NCBI GenBank assembly: GCA_963842125.1
Contig: CAWJFE010000001.1
Coordinates: forward strand, 124,001 to 188,000
DNA length: 64,000 nucleotides
Direction of reading: 5' to 3'
Origin: CAWCWK01 sp963842125
GTDB lineage: Bacteria; Pseudomonadota; Alphaproteobacteria; Rhizobiales; CAWCWK01
The stretch's first letter is position 1. Every line of letters starts with the position of its first letter. The notes below the pieces were generated by a model. That model had not been told where the DNA came from and searched no databases. It was given only the letters and a program-made list of their open reading frames with translations. Positions 53,243 to 62,910 of this stretch are shown here, piece by piece. A program made the position numbers and the translations under genes.

Positions 53243-54274
53243 CTAGGCGGGGGACTGGCCAGACGGCACGTCCCAAGTCGATCCTGGTGGCGGCGCGCGG
53301 AAGCGCTCTGGCGCGATGCCGGCGCTCCTCAGCGCCGCTCCCAGCCGCTCGGCCGGCTCGTCGATCCCCTCATTGGTCAGCTGGATCGTCGCGTGATGGA
53401 TGGCGAGGGCGTGGGCCGCGCCGCAGCGCCGGAACCCGTCCACGGCCTCGTCGGGGTTCATGTGCTGATCGCGCATGAAGGCGCGGGGCTCGTAGGCGCC
53501 GATAGGGAGGAGGGCGAGACGATAGGGGCCGGCGAAGGCCGCAGCCTCGTCGAAATGGCGGCCGCCCCGATGGGCCGTGTCGCCGGCGAAATAGATCGCG
53601 CCGGCCGGCGTCTCGATCGCATAGGCCGACCAGAGCGCCTCGTTCATGTCGCCCGCCTTGCGCCGTGACCAGTGGCGGGTGCGAAGCGCCGTGATGCGCG
53701 CCGCGCCGATATCCACGCCCTCGCCCCAATCGAGCTCCGCATAGGGAGCCGACCCGATATGGGGCGCGACGTAAGGCCGGTTGCGCAGCGGCGCGACCAC
53801 GGTCGGGGCGTGCGTTCTGGCGAGCCGCGCCAGGGTCAAGGCGTCGAGATGGTCGTAGTGGTTGTGGGAGAGGAGCACGGCGTCGATCGGCGGCAGCGCG
53901 TCGAAGGGCAGGCCGGGCGGCACGGCCCGCCTCGGCCCGGCAAAGGAGACGGGGCTGGCACGGTCCGACCAGAGGGGATCGGTGAGGATGTTGAGGCCGG
54001 CCACCTGCACGAGCACGGTCGCGTGGCCGACGAAGGTGACGCGCAGGCCCATTCCGTCGATCCGCTCCGATACCGGCGCATGCGGCACAGGATCGCGGTG
54101 CTTCGGCCACGCCGTCTTCTTCGTCCCCAGCATCCATCTGGCGACATCGAGCAGCGACTTGTCGGCCGGCTGACCCTCGGGGTCGTGGAAGCGGGTGCCG
54201 TCGAAGGGCGCGGGATCCGGGGCGATCCGGGCGGTCTCAGAATGAGACGTTGCTCGCGACAAGGACTCGGACAT
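53243..54274 (-). CDS. MBL-fold metallo-hydrolase, NAPE-PLD-like
   Basis: A 343-residue protein. LSHNHYDHLD near residue 135 is the HxHxDH zinc-binding motif of the metallo-beta-lactamase fold; the second zinc region is seen in YFAGDTAHRGG and the last histidine in ALAIHHATIQ. LRVTFVGHATVLVQVAGLNI and WSDRASPVSFAGPRR match the subgroup related to N-acyl-phosphatidylethanolamine phospholipase D. It probably hydrolyses a phospholipid-like or other phosphodiester. The ATG at 54274 was chosen over the longer frame; a MarR regulator is divergently encoded 170 bp away. Confidence 0.85.
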   Translation of the reverse strand: MSESLSRATSHSETARIAPDPAPFDGTRFHDPEGQPADKSLLDVARWMLGTKKTAWPKHRDPVPHAPVSERIDGMGLRVTFVGHATVLVQVAGLNILTDPLWSDRASPVSFAGPRRAVPPGLPFDALPPIDAVLLSHNHYDHLDALTLARLARTHAPTVVAPLRNRPYVAPHIGSAPYAELDWGEGVDIGAARITALRTRHWSRRKAGDMNEALWSAYAIETPAGAIYFAGDTAHRGGRHFDEAAAFAGPYRLALLPIGAYEPRAFMRDQHMNPDEAVDGFRRCGAAHALAIHHATIQLTNEGIDEPAERLGAALRSAGIAPERFRAPPPGSTWDVPSGQSPA

Positions 54275-54444
54275 GAAGGGCTCGTCGTTCGGGGCGTCGC
54301 TCTTCAGATAGGCGCGGCGATCGCAGGAGCGAGCGCGCCATATCCTCCCACCTCGCGGACCCGGCACCTTGCCCGCGTGCGGCGCGATCCCCTAAATGGT
54401 CTTTGCCGGCTAAGGCTGCGGGTTTCAGCGATGGGGAGCGGGTC

Positions 54445-54891
54445 TTGAGCGATGACGTCGAGCGATTGTCGCAGCGCCTGCTGCGGGTGGCACGGTTGCA
54501 GCGCAATGCGCAGGCGCGCGCGCTCGACGCCCTCGGTCTACATCCCGGCCAGGACGCGCTCCTCTCCGCCCTCCTACCCCGCGCCGGCCATCCCGACGGC
54601 ATGACGCCGGGCGAGCTCGCCCGCGAACTCGACGTGCGCGCGCCGACCGTCACCAAGACCCTCAACCGGCTGACGACACAAGGCCTCGTCGCGCGACGCC
54701 CCTCGCGGCTCGACGGGCGAATGATGCTCGTCGTCCTCACCGAGGAAGGCACGCGCCGGGCCGACAAGCTCGCCCGCCTCTGGAAGCGCGAGGACAAGCG
54801 GATGCTGGCCGGGTTGGAGCCCAAGGACCGCAAGAAGCTGGCCCGGATCCTCGATCAGATCGAGGCGAACCTCTCCGATCAGGCGGACTAG
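54445..54891 (+). CDS. MarR-family transcriptional regulator
   Basis: A 148-residue winged helix-turn-helix protein with a TTG start at 54445 (another TTG at 54403 would add 14 residues). MTPGELARELDVRAPTVTKT is the recognition helix region, and RRPSRLDGRMMLVVLTEEGT the wing with its conserved D-R-R-type residues. The C-terminal helices allow dimerisation. It is divergent from the metallo-hydrolase, which may be its target. It converges with the amylosucrase gene. Confidence 0.85.
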   Translation: MSDDVERLSQRLLRVARLQRNAQARALDALGLHPGQDALLSALLPRAGHPDGMTPGELARELDVRAPTVTKTLNRLTTQGLVARRPSRLDGRMMLVVLTEEGTRRADKLARLWKREDKRMLAGLEPKDRKKLARILDQIEANLSDQAD

Positions 54892-54928
54892 CGCGTCCCC
54901 TAGAGCGCCAGGCTCGGTCAGCCGTAGA

Positions 54929-56875
54929 TCAGACCAGCCAGACCCGTCCGCGCGGCGGCAGGTCGAGCGTGCCGTGCGGCATGGCGACGGGGGCTTCGCT
55001 CAGCTGGTCGAAGGGTTGGAAGCCCGGGTCCTGCGACGCCTCGCGCAGCCAGCCGTCGGGGACGTGGCGCCAGTCGTCGGAGGCGTTGAAGAGCGCGATG
55101 AGGGCGCCGAGCGGGCCGAGGCGGCGAAAGGCGAGGATGCCGGGCGGCGCGCCCCTCAAGATCTCGACCGGGTTGTCGGCATGGAGATGCGGCGTCGCCT
55201 TGCGGCGGTGGAGGATGTGGGCGACGCCCGCGAAGACCCGGCCCTCGATCGTGGACGGATCGTGGCGCAGCGCGGCGCGGGTCCAGTCCATCGCCGGGCG
55301 GTGCATCCAGCGCGTGTCGTGCGCCTTGGCGGGGTCGGCCGAGAAACTCGGATCGTTCGTCAGGCCGAGCTCGTCGCCCATGTAGACGAGCGGGATGCCG
55401 CCATAGGCGCAGATGAGCGCGTGACCGAGGAGGATACGGTCGATGGCGGCCGCGATGCCGGCCTCGTCGCCCGCCTCCCGCGCGGTTTCCAGCCCGCAGA
55501 GCGAGGCGGTCGCGCCATTGTTGCGCGCATCGCCGGTCTCTTCGTTGACCTGGAAGAGGCCGCCCCGCGCGAAGGAGCCGGGGAAGTCGCCGGCGTAGAA
55601 GTCCGAGAGGAAGCGGCGGTGCGCCGGCCCGTCGCGCCCGACGGCGGCCGCGTCCTCCTCCGTGATCGCCCAGCCGATATCGTCGTGGCAGCGAATATAG
55701 GTCGCCCAGGCCGCGTTCTGGAGCCGGGGCGGGAAATGGGCGTCGAGGACATGGGTCGCGAGCTCGGTCTCGCGCGAGGCCAGCATCGACCAGAACTGCA
55801 CCATCAGCGTGTTGTGGTAGGCGAGGTTGCCCTCCAGCCCCGCATGCTCGCCAGTGCCGAGATAGGGAATGAGATCGCGCGGCGCGACGATTGCCTCCTC
55901 CTTGTGGATGAGCGCGGCCGCCGCGATCCGCGATGAGGCGCGCAGCGCCGCGAGGATGTCGTGGACGGGCGGAAGGTTCTGGCAGGTCGTACCGAGTTGC
56001 TTCCAGAGGAAGGCGACGGCGTCGAAGCGGAGCACTTCGGCGCCCCGATTGGCGAGGAAGAGCATGGTCTCCGCGATGGCGAGGAAGACGTCCGGGTTCT
56101 CCCAGTCGAGGTCCCACTGGTGCGCGTTGAAGGTCGTCCAGACCCAGAGGCCATCATCGCCCATATCGGGCTGGTAGGTGAAGTTGCCGGGCGCGGTGTC
56201 GGGGAAGACCTCAAGGAGCGTCTCCTCGAAGGCGTCGGGCATCCGCCGGTCGCGATAGGTGCGGTAGAAGGCGAGATGATGCGGATCGCCGGCCTGTGCG
56301 GCTTTCGCCCAGGCATGCTCCTTCGCGGTGTGGTTGAGGACGAGGTCGATGCAGACCGATATCCCACGCTCGCGCAGGGCCTCGGTCACGGCCTCGAAAT
56401 CCTCCATCGTGCCGATCCCGGGGTCGATCCGGCGATAGTCCATGACCGAATAACCGCCGTCCGAATCGCCGGGTCGGGGCATCAGGCAGGGCATGAAGTG
56501 GACGTAGGTGACGCCCAGAGCCTCGAGATAGTCGAGGTGATCGAGCACGCCCCTCAGGGATCCTGCAAAGCGATCGACGTAGAAGACGTAGCCGACCTGC
56601 GTCTCGCGCTGGAACCAGTCGGGCTCCAGATCGCGGCGCAGATCCTGAAGCCGCAGCGCTTCGGGCCGGGCGGCGAAGCTCGTCGCCAGCACGACCAGCA
56701 ATCGATCGAGAAAGCCGTCGAAGTCGGCGAGATGCCCGTAGAGGCGCCGGAGCGGGCGCTCCAGGTCGCGCCGCGAGCGGGCGAGGCGCAGCGCGAACGT
56801 ATCCCTGTCGCGCGGCGGGACGGCGCCGAGCGCCTTGGCGAGGGCGGGAGACAGGTCGAGGGACGAGGGAGGCAT
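54929..56875 (-). CDS. Amylosucrase / GH13 glucosyltransferase
   Basis: A 648-residue GH13 enzyme of the amylosucrase subgroup. The helical N-terminal domain (1-90) and the (beta/alpha)8 barrel are present: ICIDLVLNHT-type region I (VCIDLVLNHTAKEHAW), region II EVLRFDAVAFLWK with the nucleophile Asp near residue 283, region III IHKEEAIVAP with an acid Glu, and region IV YIRCHDDIGWAI with HDD. Amylosucrase uses sucrose to make an alpha-1,4-glucan; isomaltulose or trehalose synthase relatives are alternatives. No sucrose-transport genes are adjacent. It is transcribed alone and converges with the MarR gene. Confidence 0.85.
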   Translation of the reverse strand: MPPSSLDLSPALAKALGAVPPRDRDTFALRLARSRRDLERPLRRLYGHLADFDGFLDRLLVVLATSFAARPEALRLQDLRRDLEPDWFQRETQVGYVFYVDRFAGSLRGVLDHLDYLEALGVTYVHFMPCLMPRPGDSDGGYSVMDYRRIDPGIGTMEDFEAVTEALRERGISVCIDLVLNHTAKEHAWAKAAQAGDPHHLAFYRTYRDRRMPDAFEETLLEVFPDTAPGNFTYQPDMGDDGLWVWTTFNAHQWDLDWENPDVFLAIAETMLFLANRGAEVLRFDAVAFLWKQLGTTCQNLPPVHDILAALRASSRIAAAALIHKEEAIVAPRDLIPYLGTGEHAGLEGNLAYHNTLMVQFWSMLASRETELATHVLDAHFPPRLQNAAWATYIRCHDDIGWAITEEDAAAVGRDGPAHRRFLSDFYAGDFPGSFARGGLFQVNEETGDARNNGATASLCGLETAREAGDEAGIAAAIDRILLGHALICAYGGIPLVYMGDELGLTNDPSFSADPAKAHDTRWMHRPAMDWTRAALRHDPSTIEGRVFAGVAHILHRRKATPHLHADNPVEILRGAPPGILAFRRLGPLGALIALFNASDDWRHVPDGWLREASQDPGFQPFDQLSEAPVAMPHGTLDLPPRGRVWLV

Positions 56876-56967
56876 AGGGCAGCGGAGGTCCGTGACGGTT
56901 CTTCTGGATCGTCGTAACGTCCGCCGCGCCTGCTGTCAGGTCGCGTGATGCGGACTGGCGATCCGAA

Positions 56968-57753
56968 TTACGTCGCCGACTTCACCCCCAGCGTCATGTA
57001 GTTCACGCCCGTGTCGCGGCTCTTCACCCAGGCATCGCGCAAGGGATTGTAGACGACACCGTGGCTCTCGACGGCCCGCATGCCGGCGCGCTCGAGCCCG
57101 CTTTCGACCTCGGCGGGCGTGACGAGCTTGGCGTATTGATGCGTTCCCTTGGGCAGCCAGCCGAGAATGTATTCGGCGCCGATGATCGCGAGGCCCCAGG
57201 CCCGCAGCGTCCGGTTGATGGTCGCGACGAACATCAGCCCGCCCGGCCTGACCATCCCCCCGCAAAGCGCGACGAAGCCCTGAGGGTCGTTGACGTGCTC
57301 GACGACCTCCATGTTGAGGACGATGTCGAAAGTCTCGTCGGCCTCGCTCAAGGCCTCCGCCGTGGTGCAGCGATAGTCGACCGAGACGCCAGATTTTCGT
57401 GCATGGGCCTTCGCCGTCTCGACGTTCTTTCTGACCGGATCGACCGCGACGACCTCCGCGCCCATCCGCGCGACGGGCTCCGACAGGAGCCCGCCCCCGC
57501 AGCCGATGTCGAGGACGCGCAGGCCCGCCAGCGCGTTCGGGTCGCGCCGGTCGAGCCCCCACTGGAGGACGGCCTGCGCGCGGATGTAGTCGAGCCGCAC
57601 GGGATTGAACTTGTGGAGCGTGCCGAACTTGCCCTTTGGGTCCCACCACATGTCGGCCAGCGCCTCGAAATGCGCGGCCTCCTTCGGGTCGAGCGAAGGG
57701 GCGTCGGGATCACCGGATGGGGGATCGAGGCGGGCGGACGTCGTGTCGGTCAT
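56968..57753 (-). CDS. ubiG: Ubiquinone biosynthesis O-methyltransferase
   Basis: A 261-residue SAM-dependent methyltransferase. VLDIGCGGGLLSEPVARMGA (about residues 80-99) is motif I, and FDIVLNMEVVEHVNDPQGFV and GGLMFVATINRTLRAWGLAI are the UbiG-specific blocks; WWDPKGKFGTLHKFNPVRLD marks the N-terminal region. It performs both O-methylation steps of ubiquinone synthesis. The ATG at 57753 is the start. It is divergent from lysC, as in many Hyphomicrobiales. Confidence 0.95.
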   Translation of the reverse strand: MTDTTSARLDPPSGDPDAPSLDPKEAAHFEALADMWWDPKGKFGTLHKFNPVRLDYIRAQAVLQWGLDRRDPNALAGLRVLDIGCGGGLLSEPVARMGAEVVAVDPVRKNVETAKAHARKSGVSVDYRCTTAEALSEADETFDIVLNMEVVEHVNDPQGFVALCGGMVRPGGLMFVATINRTLRAWGLAIIGAEYILGWLPKGTHQYAKLVTPAEVESGLERAGMRAVESHGVVYNPLRDAWVKSRDTGVNYMTLGVKSAT

Positions 57754-57933
57754 GACGGCTCTCGTGCGGCGTGGGTGAGACGGGCGGGCATCCCCTATAT
57801 GGCACAACCGACACGCAGGGCGATGCATCGCGGCAGAGCGCCGCGTGCGTGGCTTGCTTGGCGGCGCCCGATGCGTCTAAAGGCGGGGCTCCGGCGTCAG
57901 CGCCGTCCCGCACCTCCAGCCCGGACACCTCCC

Positions 57934-59196
57934 GTGGCCCGCATCGTCACCAAGTTCGGCGGCACCTCCGTCGCCGATATCGAGCGCATTCGCAATGCCG
58001 CCGCGCATATCGCGCGCGAGCATCAGGCGGGCCATCAGGTCGCGGCCGTCGTCTCGGCCATGGCCGGGCGCACGAACGAGCTCGTCGGCTGGACGCGCGA
58101 GGCCGGCCGCACGACCAACGACATCAGCCTGCACGACGCGCGCGAATACGACGCCGTCGTCGCGTCCGGCGAGCAGGTCACGGCCGGGCTCCTCGCCATC
58201 GTGCTGCAGAGCCTCGGCGTGCCGTCGCGCTCCTATCAGGGCTGGCAGGTGCCGATCCACACCGACGGCGCACACGGCGCGGCGCGCATCACGTCCATCG
58301 AGGGCGAGGGCTTGCTGGAGCGCATGGCAGGCGGCGAGGTGCCGGTCGTGACGGGCTTTCAGGGCCTGGGGCCGCGCGGCCGCGTCACCACGCTCGGCCG
58401 GGGCGGATCGGACACGTCCGCCGTCGCGCTCGCGGCCGCGCTCCAAGCCGATCGCTGCGACATCTATACCGATGTCGACGGCGTCTACACGACCGATCCG
58501 CGCATCGTGCCCAAGGCCCGCCGCATCCCGCGCATCTCCTACGAGGAGATGCTGGAGATGGCGAGCCTGGGCGCCAAGGTGCTCCAGACGCGGTCCGTCG
58601 AGATGGCGATGAACCACAATGTGCGCACGCTCGTGCGCTCCAGCTTCGCCGACCCCAACGCGCAAGCGCCGATCGACGAGATCGGAACGCTGGTCTGCCC
58701 CGAGGACGAGATCATGGAACAGGAAGTCGTCACCGGCATCACCTATTCGAAGGACGAGGCGAAGGTGACGCTGCGCCGTGTCGCGGACAAGCCGGGCGTC
58801 GCCGCCTCCATCTTCGTGCCTCTGTCGGAGGCCGGGCTCGTCGTCGACATGATCGTCCAGAACATCTCCGAGGACGGCGCGACGACGGACATGACGTTCA
58901 CCGTCCCCACCTCCGACTACGACCGCGCCATGCAGGTGCTGGAGAGCCGCAAGGCCGAGATCGACTATGCCCGCATCGAGGGCGACAAGGGCGTCGTCAA
59001 GGTCTCGATCATCGGCATCGGCATGCGCTCCCATGCGGGCGTCGCTGCCAAGATGTTCCGCGCCCTGTCGGAACGCTCGATCAACATCAAGGCCGTCACG
59101 ACGTCCGAGATCAAGACGAGCGTCCTCATCGACGCCGAGTATGCCGAGCTTGCCGTGCGCGCGCTTCACTCGGTATACGATCTAGACGACGCCTGA
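57934..59196 (+). CDS. lysC: Aspartate kinase
   Basis: A 420-residue enzyme that phosphorylates aspartate, the first step to lysine, threonine and methionine. KFGGTSVADIERI at residues 7-19 is the catalytic loop; GRGGSDTSAVALAAALQADR (about 150-170) is the nucleotide-binding segment. Two ACT domains at about 265-420 (VTGITYSKDEAKVTLRRVAD, then VSIIGIGMRSHAGVAAKMFR) allow feedback inhibition. The start is a GTG at 57934; the frame is open upstream through the ubiG region but that is a shadow. ptsP follows 11 bp later. Confidence 0.97.
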   Translation: MARIVTKFGGTSVADIERIRNAAAHIAREHQAGHQVAAVVSAMAGRTNELVGWTREAGRTTNDISLHDAREYDAVVASGEQVTAGLLAIVLQSLGVPSRSYQGWQVPIHTDGAHGAARITSIEGEGLLERMAGGEVPVVTGFQGLGPRGRVTTLGRGGSDTSAVALAAALQADRCDIYTDVDGVYTTDPRIVPKARRIPRISYEEMLEMASLGAKVLQTRSVEMAMNHNVRTLVRSSFADPNAQAPIDEIGTLVCPEDEIMEQEVVTGITYSKDEAKVTLRRVADKPGVAASIFVPLSEAGLVVDMIVQNISEDGATTDMTFTVPTSDYDRAMQVLESRKAEIDYARIEGDKGVVKVSIIGIGMRSHAGVAAKMFRALSERSINIKAVTTSEIKTSVLIDAEYAELAVRALHSVYDLDDA

Positions 59197-59207
59197 GGTC
59201 CGCTCCC

Positions 59208-61523
59208 ATGCGCGATCCGGGCGGCGGGCCCGGATCGGCGGGCGGGACACGAGAGAAGGACGAGGGCATGCCGACTTCGCTCGGCGGGCCGCGGGTCATG
59301 CTGCGCCGCCTTCGCGAGGTTCTGGCGCAGCCGGGCGATCCGCAGGCCCGCCTCGATAGCATCGTGAGCGTGATCGCGGCCGATATGGTCGCCGAGGTCT
59401 GCTCGCTCTATGTGCTGCGCGCCGACGATTCGCTAGAACTCTCGGCCACCGAAGGCCTCTCGCGCGGCGCGGTCCATCAGGCCAGCCTCGCCGTCGGGCA
59501 GGGCCTCGTCGGCACGGTCGCGCGCGACGCGGTGCCGGTGAACGCGCCCGATGCGCAGAACCATCCCGATTTTGCCTATCTGCCCGGCACCGGCGAAGAG
59601 GCCTACAAGTCCTTTCTCGGCGTGCCGGTGCTGCGGGCCGGTCGCACGCTCGGCGTCCTCACCGTCCAGAACCGCACCAACCGGCTCTACACCGAGGACG
59701 AGGCCGAGGCGCTCCAGACGGTCGCGATGGTGCTGGCCGAGATGATCGCCGCCGGGGCGCTCGAGGCCATCGTGCGCGGCGCGACGGGGCCGGAGCTGAC
59801 CCGCCCCTACCATTGCCACGCCAGTCCGCTCGCCGAGGGGATCGGCCTCGGCCGCGTCGTCCTCCATGCGCCGCGCGTCGCGGTGGGGCGGCTGATCGCG
59901 GAGGATTCGGACGCCGAGCTGGAGCGCCTCGAGGCGGCGCTCGGCCATGTCCGCGCCCGGGTCGACGGCATGCTGGAGCGCGGCGACATGGCACGCTCGG
60001 GCGAACACCGCGACGTGCTCGAAGCCTTTCGCATGTTCGCGCATGACCGGGGCTGGGCCGAGCGGATGCGAGAGGCCGTCGGGTCCGGTCTCTCGGCCGA
60101 GGCCGCCGTCGAGCGCGTCCAGTCCGACACGCGGGCCCGCCTCACCCGTCAGCCCAACGCCTACCTGCGCGAGCGGCTGGGCGATCTCGACGATCTCGCC
60201 AACCGGCTCCTCCGGGCGCTGACCGGCGAAGAGGGCCCGCGCGACATGCCGCAAAACGCGATCCTCGTCGCGCGCACCATGGGCCCGGCCGAGCTTCTCG
60301 ACTACGACCGGGAGCGGTTGCGCGGCATCGTCCTGGAGGAGGGCGCGCGCAACTCCCACGTCGTCATCGTCGCCAAGGCGCTCGGACTGCCGCTCGTCGG
60401 TTCGGCCGAGAGCGTTCTCGGGCTCGCCAACGATGGCGATTCGATCATCGTCGACGGCATGAGCGGCGACGTGCACCTGCGCCCACCCGAGGACGTCCAG
60501 ACGGCCTATGCCGAGAAGGTTCGCTTCCGCGCCAAGCGTCAGGCGCAGTACGCGGCGCTGCGCGATCTGGAGACCGTGACGCGGGACGGACGGCCGATCT
60601 CGCTGATGATGAACGCGAGCCTTCTCGTCGACCTGCCCCAGCTCGACGAGGCGAACGCGGACGGCATCGGCCTCTTTCGCACGGAGTTCCAGTTCATGGT
60701 CGCCGACCGCCTGCCCCGGACGGGCGAGCAGGAGGCGCTCTACCGGGCGGTGCTGGAGGCGGCGCGGGGCCGGCCCGTCACCTTCCGCTCGCTCGATGTC
60801 GGCGGCGACAAGGTGCTCCCCTACCTCAAGGCCAACGAGGAGGAGAACCCGGCCATGGGCTGGCGCGCCATGCGCCTCGCGCTCGACCGGCCGGGGCTGA
60901 TGCGGGCGCAGTTGCGCGCCCTGGTGCGGGCCTCCTCGGAGCGTGAGCTGCGGCTCATGTTCCCCATGGTCGCCAACCTGTCGGAGTTCCGCGCCGCCAA
61001 GGCGATGCTGGAGCACGAGATCGAATTCATGCGCGCGCGGGGCCGGCCCGGGCCTCATAGCCTCAAGCTCGGCGCGATGCTGGAGCTGCCCTCCATCCTC
61101 TTCGAGCTCGACAGGCTGCTCGCCGAGGCCGATTTCGCGTCCGTCGGCTCCAACGATCTGATGCAGTTCCTCTTCGCCGCCGACCGCGAGAATCCGCGCG
61201 TGGCCGACCGGTTCGATCCGATGAGCGTGCCGGCCCTGCGCGCGCTGCGGATGATCGTCGAGACGGGACGACGCGCGGGCAAGCCGATCGCACTCTGCGG
61301 TGAGCTGGCCGCGCGGCCTTTGGAGGCCATGGCGCTCATCGGGCTCGGCTATTCCACCCTCTCGATCAGCCCCTCCGCCTTCGGCCCCGTCAAGGCGATG
61401 ATCCTCGCCCTCGACGCCGACGCCGTCTCCGCCGAGGTCGCCGCCTATCTCGACGCGCCGGACGCAGAGAGCCTGCGGCCCCGGCTGGAGCGGTTCGCCA
61501 GGGCGCACGGCGTCCCGTGCTGA
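59208..61523 (+). CDS. ptsP: Phosphoenolpyruvate-protein phosphotransferase (PTS-Ntr enzyme I)
   Basis: A 771-residue protein. Residues 30-175 are a GAF domain (LAVGQGLVGTVARDAVPVNA), followed by the PTS EI domains: the phosphohistidine site is ARNSHVVIVAKALGLPLVG with the active His384, and the PEP-binding barrel has GIGLFRTEFQFMVADRLPRT, SVGSNDLMQFLFAADRENPR and a C-terminal LCGELAARPLE. It starts the nitrogen-related phosphorelay that regulates potassium, carbon and nitrogen balance. The Thr/Gly residues usually before the active His are changed (ARNSH). The lysC-ptsP-prfA order is conserved in the order. Confidence 0.95.
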   Translation: MRDPGGGPGSAGGTREKDEGMPTSLGGPRVMLRRLREVLAQPGDPQARLDSIVSVIAADMVAEVCSLYVLRADDSLELSATEGLSRGAVHQASLAVGQGLVGTVARDAVPVNAPDAQNHPDFAYLPGTGEEAYKSFLGVPVLRAGRTLGVLTVQNRTNRLYTEDEAEALQTVAMVLAEMIAAGALEAIVRGATGPELTRPYHCHASPLAEGIGLGRVVLHAPRVAVGRLIAEDSDAELERLEAALGHVRARVDGMLERGDMARSGEHRDVLEAFRMFAHDRGWAERMREAVGSGLSAEAAVERVQSDTRARLTRQPNAYLRERLGDLDDLANRLLRALTGEEGPRDMPQNAILVARTMGPAELLDYDRERLRGIVLEEGARNSHVVIVAKALGLPLVGSAESVLGLANDGDSIIVDGMSGDVHLRPPEDVQTAYAEKVRFRAKRQAQYAALRDLETVTRDGRPISLMMNASLLVDLPQLDEANADGIGLFRTEFQFMVADRLPRTGEQEALYRAVLEAARGRPVTFRSLDVGGDKVLPYLKANEEENPAMGWRAMRLALDRPGLMRAQLRALVRASSERELRLMFPMVANLSEFRAAKAMLEHEIEFMRARGRPGPHSLKLGAMLELPSILFELDRLLAEADFASVGSNDLMQFLFAADRENPRVADRFDPMSVPALRALRMIVETGRRAGKPIALCGELAARPLEAMALIGLGYSTLSISPSAFGPVKAMILALDADAVSAEVAAYLDAPDAESLRPRLERFARAHGVPC

Positions 61524-61756
61524 GGGACGACGGCTACAAGCGCCACGACCCCGTTGCCCGGCGCAAGACGCTGCAGAAGATATGGGATAGACTGGAGTGT
61601 CTAGCTGCCAGCGCTTCCGTCGTCGGCCTGGGTTTCTGGGTCTATGACAATGGCAGCCGCGGGACATTCGGCACCATTGTGCTATGCGTCGCCCTTCTGA
61701 TCGGCCTGCTGTTCCTTTTGATGTCCATAGCCAGGCTGCGCGATCCGAGGTCCTGA
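61517..61756 (+). CDS. Small hypothetical membrane protein
   Basis: A 79-residue product with a GTG start overlapping the ptsP stop (GTGCTGA). It has a basic N-terminus (RDDGYKRHDPVARRKTLQKI) and two hydrophobic segments (LAASASVVGLGFWVY and TIVLCVALLIGLLFLLMSIA) separated by a short polar loop. No family is recognised. Codon and base composition are somewhat less GC-rich than in ptsP and prfA, which favours caution; it may also be chance. If real, it is translated with ptsP and 8 bp before prfA. Confidence 0.5.
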   Translation: MLRDDGYKRHDPVARRKTLQKIWDRLECLAASASVVGLGFWVYDNGSRGTFGTIVLCVALLIGLLFLLMSIARLRDPRS

Positions 61757-61764
61757 CGGAAACC

Positions 61765-62838
61765 ATGCTACCCGACGAGAAACTCCACACCCTGTCGCGC
61801 CGCTTCGGGCGCATCGCCGCCGAGATGAATGCCGGCCCGGATCCGGACGCCTATGTGGCTCTGGCGCGGGAATATGCCGAGCTGGAGCCCGTCGCCCAGA
61901 AGGTCGAGCGCTACCGGAAGGCGCAGGCCGATCTTGGCGAAGCGCGCGAGATGCTGGAGGGCGGCGATGCCGAGATGGCCGAGCTCGCGCGCGACGAGAT
62001 CGAGCCGCTCGAAGCCGAGATCGAAGCGCTGGAGGCCGCGATCAAGCTCGCGCTCCTGCCCAAGGACGCCGCCGACGAGCGCTCGGTCATCCTCGAGGTC
62101 CGCGCCGGCACGGGCGGCGACGAGGCGGCGCTTTTCGCGGGCGATCTCTTCCGCATGTATTCGCGCTACGCGCAGGACCATGGCTGGCGCGTCGAGGTGA
62201 TGTCGGCGTCGGAAGGAGAGGTCGGCGGCTTCAAGGAGGTCATCGCCTCGGTGAAGGGCGCGGGCGCCTACGCCAAGATGAAGTTCGAATCGGGCGTTCA
62301 CCGCGTCCAGCGCGTGCCCGACACCGAGACGCAAGGGCGCATCCACACCTCGGCCGCGACCGTGGCCGTGCTGCCCGAGGCCGAGGAGGTCGATGTCGAC
62401 ATCAACCCCTCCGACCTCAAGATCGATACCTTCCGCGCGTCGGGCGCCGGTGGGCAGCACGTCAACACGACCGATTCGGCCGTGCGCATCACCCACCTGC
62501 CGACGGGGACCGTCGTCGCCGTTCAGGACGAGCGCTCGCAGCACAAGAACAAGGCGCGCGCCATGCAGGTGCTCGCCAGCCGCATCTTCGACGCCGAGCG
62601 CCAGCGGCTCGATGCCGAGCGGGCGGACGCGCGAAAGGGGCAAGTCGGCTCCGGCGACCGCTCCGAGCGCATTCGCACCTACAACTTCCCGCAAGGGCGC
62701 GTGACCGATCACCGCATCAACCTCACGCTCTACAAGCTCGACAAGGTCATCACCGGAGAAGCGCTCGGCGACCTCGTCGACGCCCTCATCAGCGACCATC
62801 AGGCGAGCCTTCTGACGCAGCTCGAAGGCGCCGGCTGA
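61765..62838 (+). CDS. prfA: Peptide chain release factor 1
   Basis: A 357-residue protein that recognises UAA and UAG stop codons. GAGGQHVNTTDSAVRITHLP contains the GGQ motif (residues 229-231) needed for peptidyl-tRNA hydrolysis, and the coiled region at 20-100 and RAGTGGDEAALFAGDLFRMY are typical. VQDERSQHKNKARAMQVLAS also matches. The ATG at 61765 was chosen. The prmC gene that often follows in relatives is absent at this position. Confidence 0.97.
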   Translation: MLPDEKLHTLSRRFGRIAAEMNAGPDPDAYVALAREYAELEPVAQKVERYRKAQADLGEAREMLEGGDAEMAELARDEIEPLEAEIEALEAAIKLALLPKDAADERSVILEVRAGTGGDEAALFAGDLFRMYSRYAQDHGWRVEVMSASEGEVGGFKEVIASVKGAGAYAKMKFESGVHRVQRVPDTETQGRIHTSAATVAVLPEAEEVDVDINPSDLKIDTFRASGAGGQHVNTTDSAVRITHLPTGTVVAVQDERSQHKNKARAMQVLASRIFDAERQRLDAERADARKGQVGSGDRSERIRTYNFPQGRVTDHRINLTLYKLDKVITGEALGDLVDALISDHQASLLTQLEGAG

Positions 62839-62910
62839 TGCGACCGGCCGACACGGCCACCGGCGCGACCGCGAGGGCGTTCACAGTCCGTTAACCACAG
62901 GCGCCGCGTA

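Noticed and set aside
57061..57933. Upstream extension of lysC over the ubiG region
   Set aside because: It lacks any kinase similarity and overlaps ubiG antisense; the conserved aspartate-kinase sequence begins right after the GTG at 57934.
59433..61814. Minus-strand open frame of 793 codons opposite ptsP
   Set aside because: Antisense shadow rich in Arg, His and Gly; ptsP on the plus strand is complete with GAF and PTS EI motifs.
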